From: CAYTEH01 sp964436765
GTDB taxonomy: Bacteria; Patescibacteriota; Gracilibacteria; Peribacterales; Peribacteraceae
Assembly: GCA_964436765.1 (NCBI GenBank)
Contig: CAYTEH010000041.1
Coordinates: 1 to 5,890 of the forward strand
Direction: 5' to 3'
DNA length: 5,890 nt
The notes under the pieces were generated by a model, which made no database searches, was not told where the DNA came from, and saw nothing but the letters and a program-made list of their open reading frames with translations. Shown in pieces: positions 1 to 5,851 of this stretch. Position numbers and translations under genes: made by a program. Each line of letters starts with the position of its first letter. Within the stretch, counting starts at the first letter, position 1.

Positions 1-47
1 TCGGAATCAGGCCTGTACTTCCGTCCGTAACAAGGTACTTTGATTCT

Positions 48-857
48 GTGCAAGAGAGACTGCAGAAAATCTTATCGTCACGCGGCATCGCGTCCCGCCG
101 CAAGGCTGAGGAATACATCAAGGCGGGTCTGGTGAAAGTAAATGGCGCGGTCGCTGTCATCGGACAGCAGGCAGATGCGGAAAAAGACAGCATCGAGGTC
201 GATGGTAAAGTGCTGCAGGCGCGGCTCGAGATGCTCTACTACGTGATGCATAAACCAAGGGGAGTGGAAACGACAAACATTGAACGAGTGATGAAAGCAC
301 CGCCGGCACCCGCCATATCCGCTACAAGACAATCGCCCTCTCGGAAGAAATTTCTGGAGGCCCAGATCACGTTTGATGCGAGTGAAAGCCTGGTGCCGTC
401 GGTACGTGATTTGCTTCCCAAAGAATTGCAGGGAAAGCTGTTCCCGGTCGGAAGACTCGATAAAGATTCCGAGGGTCTTTTGCTCTTCACCAACGACGGC
501 GTGCTCGCGTATCGCCTGACGCATCCGAAGTTCGATCACGAAAAGGAATACGAAGTGACCGTCGCGCACGACATCACGAACGGCCAGCTTAAAAAACTGG
601 AAGAGGGGATGACGATTTCGGGGGAGAAGACGAAGCCCACGCGCATCAAACGGCTCGGTCCCGCCACATTCAGAATCACGCTCACCGAAGGCAAAAACCG
701 CCAAATCCGCCGCATGTGCCAAAAGGTCGGGTGCCCCGTGGTCACGCTCAGGCGGGTGCGCATCATGACGCTGGTGGATGCGTCAATGAAGTCCGGTGAG
801 GTCAGGCAGCTTTCGCCTCCCGAGACGCAGGCGCTGCTTCGGAGCGTTGGACTCTGA
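48..857 (+). CDS. rluB: RsuA/RluB-family rRNA pseudouridine synthase
   Basis: This enzyme isomerises a specific uridine in ribosomal RNA to pseudouridine in the cytoplasm. Residues 1-58 form an S4 RNA-binding domain (MQERLQKILSSRGIASRRKA). The catalytic domain follows: YYVMHKPRGV at 64-73, the active-site motif GRLDKDSEGLLLFTNDG at 135-151 with catalytic Asp138, and the C-terminal motif EGKNRQIRRM at 214-223. The length of 269 aa is near normal, but about 42 residues separate KPRGVETT from VRDLLPK where family members usually have about 10, which means an insertion of roughly 30 Pro/Ser/Arg-rich residues at 77-118. The start is GTG at 48, chosen because the protein then begins exactly where S4 domains of this family begin. 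The frame stays open to the window edge upstream, but that stretch does not look coding. Only a weak AAGG at 32-35 could act as a ribosome binding site. It is convergent with the next gene. Whether the target is 23S (RluB) or 16S (RsuA) is not decided by the sequence, so the symbol is provisional. Confidence 0.93.
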   Translation: MQERLQKILSSRGIASRRKAEEYIKAGLVKVNGAVAVIGQQADAEKDSIEVDGKVLQARLEMLYYVMHKPRGVETTNIERVMKAPPAPAISATRQSPSRKKFLEAQITFDASESLVPSVRDLLPKELQGKLFPVGRLDKDSEGLLLFTNDGVLAYRLTHPKFDHEKEYEVTVAHDITNGQLKKLEEGMTISGEKTKPTRIKRLGPATFRITLTEGKNRQIRRMCQKVGCPVVTLRRVRIMTLVDASMKSGEVRQLSPPETQALLRSVGL

Positions 858-890
858 TGCCCCTTCCATCCCCCCGTCCGCTTTTTTCGG

Positions 891-1565
891 CTAGGGACGT
901 TGTTTGAGTTGTTCCATGCGTTTTCCCGATTCAGCAGATATCTTCTGCGTCCGTGGTCCGAATGCGGCAAGCTTCTCGTGCCATACTTTTGGCATATGTT
1001 CTCCCATGCCCGGAAGGATGCTCAACTGCCCCGCTTTTGCCATAAAATACCGCTGCATCACCATGTCTTTCCGGATGTCTTCGTGTGGCAGCGCCTGCCC
1101 GTCCTTCGAGACGTATTGGAATGCAAATAGCCAGGCTGTGGACTGGTAATGGATATCGGTTGCATCTGTCAGTTCCAGCGTGGGATCTGCAAGCATGTTT
1201 TCAAGCCGGTCCAGGTCGTTCTCGATGCCGTTCAGCAGCGTCCCGATTTTTTTGAGCATGTCTTCGTTCAGTTTTCTCTCGTCGGGCATGGCGTCCGGGG
1301 CCAGTATGCCGTCCCGCTTTGCCATCTGTTTTCGGCCGGGATTTTGATTTCCATTCATGGGCGCGATGCCCTGCTGTCCCTGTTGATTGCCACTGTGTTG
1401 CAGCTGGCAGATTCCGTATCCCAGGACGCCTGCGATGGTCAGTGCTATGACCCGCTTCAGCCGGGGAATGGCGGTCGAATGCGCCTGTCTAAGTTCTTCT
1501 ATCTTCTTATCCAGATCACCGTCCTTCCCGGGCTGCCCGTCCTCCGGCAGTCTTGTTTTCCTCAT
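891..1565 (-). CDS. Uncharacterised single-pass membrane protein
   Basis: I do not recognise this family. The 224-aa product has a charged N-terminal segment (1-36, rich in Lys/Asp/Glu). One hydrophobic membrane segment follows at about 38-55 (VIALTIAGVLGYGICQL), then a Gln/Asn/Gly-rich linker at 57-80 and a predicted mostly helical soluble domain at 95-224 with regular Leu/Ile spacing (LKKIGTLLNGIENDLDRLENML at about 104-125 suggests a short coiled coil). The basic residues R36/K38/R39 just before the membrane segment suggest that the N-terminus stays in the cytoplasm and the large domain is outside. Cys53 is not in a convincing lipobox. The start is ATG at 1563-1565 and has no Shine-Dalgarno sequence. 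A promoter placed immediately upstream would give an almost leaderless transcript. The protein is preferred over the opposite-strand reading frame because it has coherent membrane protein architecture. Its function is unknown, and the divergent nuclease gene gives no firm clue. Confidence 0.75.
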   Translation of the reverse strand: MRKTRLPEDGQPGKDGDLDKKIEELRQAHSTAIPRLKRVIALTIAGVLGYGICQLQHSGNQQGQQGIAPMNGNQNPGRKQMAKRDGILAPDAMPDERKLNEDMLKKIGTLLNGIENDLDRLENMLADPTLELTDATDIHYQSTAWLFAFQYVSKDGQALPHEDIRKDMVMQRYFMAKAGQLSILPGMGEHMPKVWHEKLAAFGPRTQKISAESGKRMEQLKQRP

Positions 1566-1574
1566 AGGAGCAGC

Positions 1575-1603
1575 AGCCTACGATCGTCCTGCAATACTGT
1601 CAA
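1575..1603 (-). promoter_or_regulatory. Sigma-70-type promoter for the membrane protein gene
   Basis: On the minus strand there is a perfect -35 hexamer TTGACA (1598-1603) and, after a 17-base spacer, a weak -10 TAGGCT (1575-1580, 3 of 6 consensus). Transcription would begin about 1566-1568, at or one to three bases before the ATG at 1565. The mRNA would therefore be leaderless or nearly so, which agrees with the lack of a ribosome binding site. The -10 is poor, so this is a prediction only. Confidence 0.45.
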
Positions 1604-1646
1604 ACATCACTTTTGCCCTGCTGCAAGCGTCAGAATTGAGAAAAAA

Positions 1647-1655
1647 TGATATAAT
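1647..1655 (+). promoter_or_regulatory. Extended -10 promoter for the beta-CASP nuclease gene
   Basis: TGATATAAT is a perfect TATAAT (1650-1655) preceded by the TGn extension (1647-1649). The -35 position at 17 bases' spacing (1627-1632, GCGTCA) matches only 3 of 6 bases, as is common for extended -10 promoters. The start of transcription would be near 1662, giving a leader of about 54 bases before the ATG at 1716. The promoter lies back to back with the minus-strand promoter at 1575-1603, so the two genes share a compact divergent control region. Confidence 0.6.
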
Positions 1656-1673
1656 CGGAGTATCCCTCGATAC

Positions 1674-1692
1674 GAAATCGCTTTGCGATTTC
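1674..1692 (+). repeat. Perfect hairpin, REP-like, in the nuclease leader
   Basis: GAAATCGC (1674-1681) and GCGATTTC (1685-1692) are exact inverted repeats around a TTT loop. The flanks read CCTCGATAC on the left and TACTCGG on the right. Read on the minus strand, the stem is preceded by GTAG, the foot tetranucleotide typical of REP elements mobilised by RAYT transposases. No T-run follows, so it is not an intrinsic terminator. It falls between the predicted transcription start (about 1662) and the ATG at 1716, so it would form in the 5' untranslated RNA. Only one copy is in the window, so its repeat status is inferred. Confidence 0.5.
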
Positions 1693-1715
1693 TACTCGGT
1701 ATTACACGAAAAATT

Positions 1716-3122
1716 ATGAAGATTATTCCACACGGTGCCGCGCAGGAGGTCACTGGCACATGCCACGAGATCCGCTTCGAGGGGCCCAAAGGAATGCAGC
1801 ACGTCCTGCTCGATTGCGGGCTCTTTCAGGGGCGTCGCCGGGAGACGGCTCACAAGAATGCATCGTTCACCTTCATGCCCACCGATATCGATGCGGTCGT
1901 GTTGAGCCATGCGCACATGGATCACGCGGGGCGCATCCCGTTTTTATGGAAAAAAGGTTATCGGGCCCCCGTGTTCTGCACCTATGCGACCATGGATCTT
2001 GCGGAAGTGATGCTCAAGGACGGTGGCTACATCCAGGAGCAGGACGAGGAATTTTTCCGCAAACATCTCGAGAATTCCATGATCCCGTTTGAAGGACCGC
2101 TCTATACACAGCAGGATGCCATCGCGTGCATGCAGCTGTTCAAGGGCGTTAACTATCAGGAGTGGTTCGAGCCGGTGCCGGGGCTCAAAGTACGCTTCCA
2201 TGATGCGGGGCACATCATCGGTGCGGCGATGCTGGAAATGGAAATCACCGAACACGGAGTCACCCGTCGCATCGGCTTCAGTGCCGACCTCGGCCGGAGC
2301 ACGCTGCCCATCATCCGGGATCCCAGCCCCATGCCGCCGGTGGAGGTCCTCATCTGCGAGAGCACCTATGGCAACCGGAAGCATGAGGATGTGAAGAGCG
2401 CGCACGATCTGTTGGAACAAGTCATCAAGAAGACGTTTGCCCGTGGGGGAAAAGTGATCATCCCCGCCTTCAGCCTGGAGCGCACACAGGAGATCGTGTA
2501 CGACCTGCATGTCCTGTGGGATGCCAAGCGTATTCCTGCAATTCCCATCATCATCGATTCCCCGCTTGCCGCAGGAGTCACCGATGTGTTCATGAAGCAT
2601 CCCGAATGCTACGACGCCGACATGTTTAGTAAATTCCTAAGCCGTCAGCACAACCCCTTCCAGTTTTCGCTCGTGCATTACACGGAGTCGGTCGACGAGA
2701 GCAAGGCGCTCAATGCGCGCCAGGGCCCCGCCATCATCATGGCGGCGTCCGGGATGTGCGAAGCAGGGCGCATCCGGCATCATTTGCGAAATCACGTCAG
2801 TGACGCGCGCAATACGATTCTCGTGGTCGGGTACATGGCCGAGAACACGCTCGGTCGCCGGTTGATCGATCCTGCCATCACCGAACTCCGCATCTTTGAT
2901 GAGTTCTATCCCAAGAAGGCAGAAGTAGTGAAGATCGACGTCTACTCCGGTCATGCCGGAATGGACGATCTGGACAAGTATGTCTATGCCATCAATGGCC
3001 TCAAGAAAGTGATCCTGGTCCACGGTGAAGTCGATCAGATGGAACCCTTTGCCAAGCGCATCGAGGACATGAAGGGGGCGGAGGTCGTAATACCCCAACG
3101 GGAACAGGAAATTATTATTTAG
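1716..3122 (+). CDS. MBL-fold/beta-CASP ribonuclease (CPSF-73/YSH1-like)
   Basis: This is a predicted zinc-dependent RNA-processing nuclease acting in the cytoplasm (468 aa, the usual length). The metallo-beta-lactamase motifs are in order: LLDCGLFQG (31-39), the HxHxDH zinc motif at 65-70 (H65, H67, D69, H70), H166 in DAGHIIGA, and D191 in FSADLG. The beta-CASP part carries motif A Glu215 (ESTYGNR), the core block MAASGMCEAGRIRHHL (342-357), GYMAENTLGRR (372-382), motif B His413 (SGHAG) and motif C His436 (LVHGEVDQM). Every metal ligand and catalytic residue is present, so it should be active. One oddity is that motif B is SGHAG, whereas the family usually has S[AG]HAD. The ATG at 1716 is chosen because MKIIPHGAAQEVTGTC aligns with normal family N-termini. 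An in-frame TTG at 1683 lies inside the leader hairpin and is unlikely to be used. There is no Shine-Dalgarno sequence before the ATG. Substrates are unknown, and roles in mRNA or tRNA maturation are inference from the family. Confidence 0.95.
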   Translation: MKIIPHGAAQEVTGTCHEIRFEGPKGMQHVLLDCGLFQGRRRETAHKNASFTFMPTDIDAVVLSHAHMDHAGRIPFLWKKGYRAPVFCTYATMDLAEVMLKDGGYIQEQDEEFFRKHLENSMIPFEGPLYTQQDAIACMQLFKGVNYQEWFEPVPGLKVRFHDAGHIIGAAMLEMEITEHGVTRRIGFSADLGRSTLPIIRDPSPMPPVEVLICESTYGNRKHEDVKSAHDLLEQVIKKTFARGGKVIIPAFSLERTQEIVYDLHVLWDAKRIPAIPIIIDSPLAAGVTDVFMKHPECYDADMFSKFLSRQHNPFQFSLVHYTESVDESKALNARQGPAIIMAASGMCEAGRIRHHLRNHVSDARNTILVVGYMAENTLGRRLIDPAITELRIFDEFYPKKAEVVKIDVYSGHAGMDDLDKYVYAINGLKKVILVHGEVDQMEPFAKRIEDMKGAEVVIPQREQEIII

Positions 3123-3153
3123 TGGCGAATAGTCGGATGGCCAGATGGTCAAA

Positions 3154-3528
3154 TCAGATTTTCAAATATTCTTTTGTGATCTTGATCAGAGACCAAATTT
3201 CGGGCCGTAATTTTTCCAGGTGTGACATGTATTCATTATATTTTTCTTGATTCAGTAAGCCCCTTTCAAAAGATTTGCGTGTCCAATCTTCAGACTCGGA
3301 TCGCGAGCCTAATGCGTAATGATAAAACTTAATTTTATCGGCCTTGTGAAATCGTCCAAAGCCTTCGGCGATATTTGCCGAAATACTATCAATTGCCTCT
3401 GTAAACTGTTTCCCCAGTCCACGTTTGGCGAACCAATCCCATTGGAATACGTCTTTCCATACTGTATTCGAAAGGTCATAAGATCTTTTTTATGCGTGGA
3501 CTTCAGAAAGACGAATGTAGTTTGGCAT
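3154..3528 (-). pseudogene. Four-helix-bundle protein (23S rRNA IVS type), interrupted by TAA
   Basis: Read from ATG at 3526-3528 to TGA at 3154-3156, this frame has 123 sense codons and one internal stop. Recognisable family blocks are SNTVWKDVFQWDWFAKRGLG, then KQFTEAIDSISANIAEGFGR (the signature DSI-ANIAEGFGR), then KADKIKFYHYALGS, and EDWTRKSFERGLL. The N-terminus MPNYIRLSEVHA lines up with the family's I-R-L-E-D-L-E-V, and the TAA (3490-3492) falls exactly where a conserved Tyr (TAT/TAC) is expected. The frame is kept on both sides of the stop, which points to a point mutation and not an indel, though it abuts a run of six A. No ATG, GTG or TTG follows the stop until the Met of EYMSHL, which is past the signature. 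These proteins are often found within 23S rRNA intervening sequences and also free in genomes, and their function is unclear. The patch is AT-rich (38% GC at 3301-3360), unlike its neighbours, suggesting recent acquisition. A poor promoter (TTGGCA 3580-3585, TATATC 3558-3563, 16-base spacer) lies upstream. Confidence 0.8.
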
Positions 3529-3639
3529 GAGGCCAGAATGATCCATAAAAAAGTAGTGATATAGATTAGTTACAGCCGATGCCAATGTTAGATTCAGTAT
3601 TTTGGCTTCGATAAAGCAAAATCATATGTTCTAGCCTGA

Positions 3640-3702
3640 TATAGAACGCCACCATCCGCCCATCGGGCTATTTGGCAATAATTCGCATTCAGCCCTTCTA
3701 TA
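3640..3702 (-). repeat. Interrupted inverted repeats at the lysS 3' end
   Basis: On the minus strand TATAGAA followed by GGGCT (3691-3702), overlapping the LysRS stop codon, can pair with AGCCC (3665-3669) and with TTCTATA (3640-3646). A small alternative hairpin GCCC-ATC-GGGC lies at about 3658-3668. No T-run follows, so this is not a standard intrinsic terminator. It may be a 3'-end RNA structure or chance. Confidence 0.25.
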
Positions 3703-5851
3703 AGCCCAAATCCTCTGCAATTGGCTTCATGGAATCGAGGGTGATCTTTACCATCTCATCCAGCGGAATGCTTAGCAGCTCTTCACATGCCTTTATTTGT
3801 GCCCGGTCCACCTGTGCGGCGAAGCCTTTGTCCTTTAATTTCTTGGTGACGCTCTTCACCTCCACATCCGCCAGCTTCTTGGAGGGGCGCACCAGGGTGA
3901 CGGCAATGATGAAGCCTGTCAGTTCGTCCACGCAGTAGAGGGCTTTTCGGAGCATCGAGTTCAGCGGGTAGTCGGCGCCGTACATGTGAGCGTAGTGCGC
4001 GCGAATATCGCCGAGTAATTCTTCAGGCGCTTTGATGGTAGCAAGCATCTGTTCCAACGTAGTACCACAATGTTTCTCCGCATCCTTCTGCAGATGATCC
4101 CAGTCCAGGTCATGGAGCATGCCCGCGACTTTCCAGGTCTGCGGATCGCCGCCGAAGCGCTTGGCCAGCGCCTCCATCGCAGCGCCGGTGGCGAGCAGGT
4201 GAGCCTTGGTCTGGTCGGCATGCTTTTCGATGAGGCCGTGGGCGGCCGGGAGGAGGTGCCCGTAGGCGAGGTGCTGGAGTGGGAGAGCCTCACTCGTCGA
4301 TGTTGCTGCTGCGCTCGGCTTCTTTTTTATCCCCTCACCCGGCCGCGCGACGCGGCCACTCTCTCCCGCTGCGGCGGGCGAGGGAGCTGACGCGTGCATG
4401 GGCTTCATTAGGGGGAACAACACTACGTCACGCAGGTTCGTCTGTTGGCTGATCAACGCCACTATCCTATCTACACCCATGCCCCATCCGGAGACCGGCG
4501 GGCAGCCGTACTCCAGCGCTGTCACGAACTCATCATCCTTCCTATGTGCGTCACTATCGCCTCCGGTGTTGGCTTTTGCCTGCTCTTCGAAGCGCTGCGC
4601 CTGGTCCACCGGATCGATCAGCTCCGAGTACGCATTCACGATCTCCCAGCCTCCTACCACCAATTGGAAGCGGTCGGTGATATCGGGATTCTCGTCATTC
4701 CTGCGCGCAAGAGGGGAGAGCTCGATAGGATGCTGCATAATGAAGGTCGGCTGCACGATGTCGGGGCGGCTTACCTTCTTATAGAGCTGATCAACCAGGT
4801 TGCCGTAGCCGAGGGTTTCCACTGGAACTTCCAAATGAATATTTTTCGATTTCATGGCTTCCCTCAGGGCTCCAGATGAATTGCTCTTCTGGATGTCCAC
4901 GCCGCAGGCGTTCAAAATCGCTTCGCGAATACTCCACTTGGGCCACGGCGGCGAGAAGTCCACTTCCTGGAGCTTTCCATCGCGGTCGGGAATCTTCACT
5001 TTTGTGCTGCCGGTGAGATCCTGGAGGAGGGTGGCGAGCATCTGTTCGGTGAACTCCATGTTCTTCTTGTAGTCCCAGTAGGCTGCGTAGTGCTCCACCA
5101 TGGTGAAGTCCTGCAGATGGCTGGGGTCCAGGCCTTCGTTGCGGAAGATACGTCCTACTTCGAATACCCGATCGAAGCCGCCCACGATGCATTCCTTCAG
5201 GAACGTCTCGGTGGCGATGCGCATGAAGACGTCGATGTCATATGCTTCATGGTGCGTCTGAAAGGGAGTGGCGAGCGCGCCGGAGGCGGCGTTCACAAGC
5301 ACGGGGGTATCCACTTCCACGAATTCGTTCTTCCAGTAGAACTCGCGCATCGCCTTCACGAAGTTGCTGCGCAGCATGAACCGGTCGAAGGTCTCGCGGT
5401 TGCTCATCAAATCGAGGTAGCGCTGGCGCCATGCCGTCTCCTGATCCGCGATGCCATGCCATTTTTCGGGTGGCTGGCGGAGGGCTTTGCTGAGCATGGT
5501 CCAGGTGGAGGCCTTCACGCTCGGTTCACCTTTTTGCGTCGTGAAGCGCACTCCCTGGAGACCGATGAAGTCGCCGAGGTCCACGAATTCCAGAAATTTC
5601 GCGTACGTGCCCTTGTCCATCTCCTCCTCCCGGAGCATTCCCTGCATGCGGCCCGTATGATCCTGCAGCGTCAAAAACGTCACTTTCCCCATGTCGCGCA
5701 TCAGGACTACACGGCCTGCAACGGCGAGCTTTTTGCCTTCCTTCTGCGCCCGCGCATCGTGCAACGTGTGCGTGCGATCGAACAGAGCGGCGTAGGGGAT
5801 CACTCCGTCCTTCCGGAGTTTCTGCACTTTTTGATGACGGATGGGGTCCAT
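3698..5851 (-). CDS. lysS: Lysyl-tRNA synthetase (class II) fused to HD-domain hydrolase
   Basis: Residues 1-484 are a class II lysyl-tRNA synthetase, which charges tRNA-Lys with lysine using ATP. The anticodon-binding OB domain spans about 42-120. Motif 1 is FVEVDTPVLV (177-186) followed by ASGALATPF. Motif 2 is FEVGRIFRNEG (230-240, Arg237) with DFTMVEHYAAY. The lysine pocket block is SPLARRNDENPDITDRF (379-395), and motif 3 is GWGMGVDRIVALI (455-467, Arg462) ending in VLFPLMKP. About 37 low-complexity residues (485-521) then lead into a complete HD-superfamily domain (about 535-717). Its likely metal ligands are His551, His580-Asp581 (LHDLDWD), His619/His622 and Asp642 (VDELTGFI). It also has the block VRPSKKLADVEVKSV (654-668) typical of stand-alone predicted HD hydrolases (COG2316-like, from memory). 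Total length is 717 aa against about 490-500 for ordinary bacterial LysRS. The start is ATG at 5849-5851, with no Shine-Dalgarno sequence. A possible -10, TATGCT, lies at 5875-5880, with any -35 outside the window. The HD domain's substrate is unknown. Confidence 0.96.
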   Translation of the reverse strand: MDPIRHQKVQKLRKDGVIPYAALFDRTHTLHDARAQKEGKKLAVAGRVVLMRDMGKVTFLTLQDHTGRMQGMLREEEMDKGTYAKFLEFVDLGDFIGLQGVRFTTQKGEPSVKASTWTMLSKALRQPPEKWHGIADQETAWRQRYLDLMSNRETFDRFMLRSNFVKAMREFYWKNEFVEVDTPVLVNAASGALATPFQTHHEAYDIDVFMRIATETFLKECIVGGFDRVFEVGRIFRNEGLDPSHLQDFTMVEHYAAYWDYKKNMEFTEQMLATLLQDLTGSTKVKIPDRDGKLQEVDFSPPWPKWSIREAILNACGVDIQKSNSSGALREAMKSKNIHLEVPVETLGYGNLVDQLYKKVSRPDIVQPTFIMQHPIELSPLARRNDENPDITDRFQLVVGGWEIVNAYSELIDPVDQAQRFEEQAKANTGGDSDAHRKDDEFVTALEYGCPPVSGWGMGVDRIVALISQQTNLRDVVLFPLMKPMHASAPSPAAAGESGRVARPGEGIKKKPSAAATSTSEALPLQHLAYGHLLPAAHGLIEKHADQTKAHLLATGAAMEALAKRFGGDPQTWKVAGMLHDLDWDHLQKDAEKHCGTTLEQMLATIKAPEELLGDIRAHYAHMYGADYPLNSMLRKALYCVDELTGFIIAVTLVRPSKKLADVEVKSVTKKLKDKGFAAQVDRAQIKACEELLSIPLDEMVKITLDSMKPIAEDLGL
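4331..4384. repeat. GC-rich REP-like palindromic element inside the lysS linker
   Basis: The 54-bp element folds on itself. CCCTCACCC (4332-4340) pairs with GGGCGAGGG (4376-4384) over nine positions with one mismatch (a G-U wobble in the lysS-sense RNA). Inside are GGCCGCG/CGCGGCC (4341-4347 and 4351-4357, loop CGA) and CCCGC/GCGGG (4365-4369 and 4374-4378, loop TGCG), which competes with the outer stem. Outer complementary arms around two inner hairpins, with CCCTCACCC and CTCTCCCGC text, resemble widespread intergenic palindromic repeats. Here it is translated in frame on the minus strand as the Ala/Gly/Arg/Pro-rich linker of about 18 residues (from SPAAAGESGR on) between the LysRS core and the HD domain. 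Confidence 0.6.

Noticed and set aside
1..30. Possible tail of an upstream gene reading SESGLYFRP then TAA.
   Set aside because: Nine residues are too few to identify a protein, and another frame is also open here. scpB often precedes this synthase gene, but nothing visible confirms it.
78..722. Long minus-strand open frame (214 codons) opposite the pseudouridine synthase.
   Set aside because: It is antisense to a clearly conserved enzyme and has no recognisable protein features (Arg/His/Phe-rich, no domain).
841..887. Possible terminator for the pseudouridine synthase ending in TTTTTT (882-887).
   Set aside because: The only stem is GGAC/GTCC with a loop of about 23 bases and a bulge, too weak to call.
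1149..1649. Plus-strand open frame of 166 codons opposite the membrane protein.
   Set aside because: Its composition is Cys/His/Phe-rich without motifs, whereas the minus frame has a coherent membrane protein architecture and a promoter.
1674..1692. The leader hairpin as an intrinsic terminator or attenuator.
   Set aside because: There is no T-run on either strand after the stem and no alternative pairing arms that I could find.
1683..1715. TTG start giving the nuclease 11 more residues.
   Set aside because: It lies within the leader hairpin, and the added residues do not match family N-termini. The ATG at 1716 fits.
1944..2600. Minus-strand open frame of 218 codons opposite the nuclease.
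   Set aside because: It is a shadow of a strongly conserved beta-CASP gene and its translation has no motif.
3319..3564. Plus-strand open frame of 81 codons in the AT-rich patch.
   Set aside because: It is antisense to the four-helix-bundle frame, which matches a known family. The plus translation looks random.
3123..3697. Possible rRNA fragment or 23S intervening sequence, given the four-helix-bundle gene.
   Set aside because: No rRNA-like sequence flanks the gene. Its neighbours are protein genes, so it is a free-standing copy.
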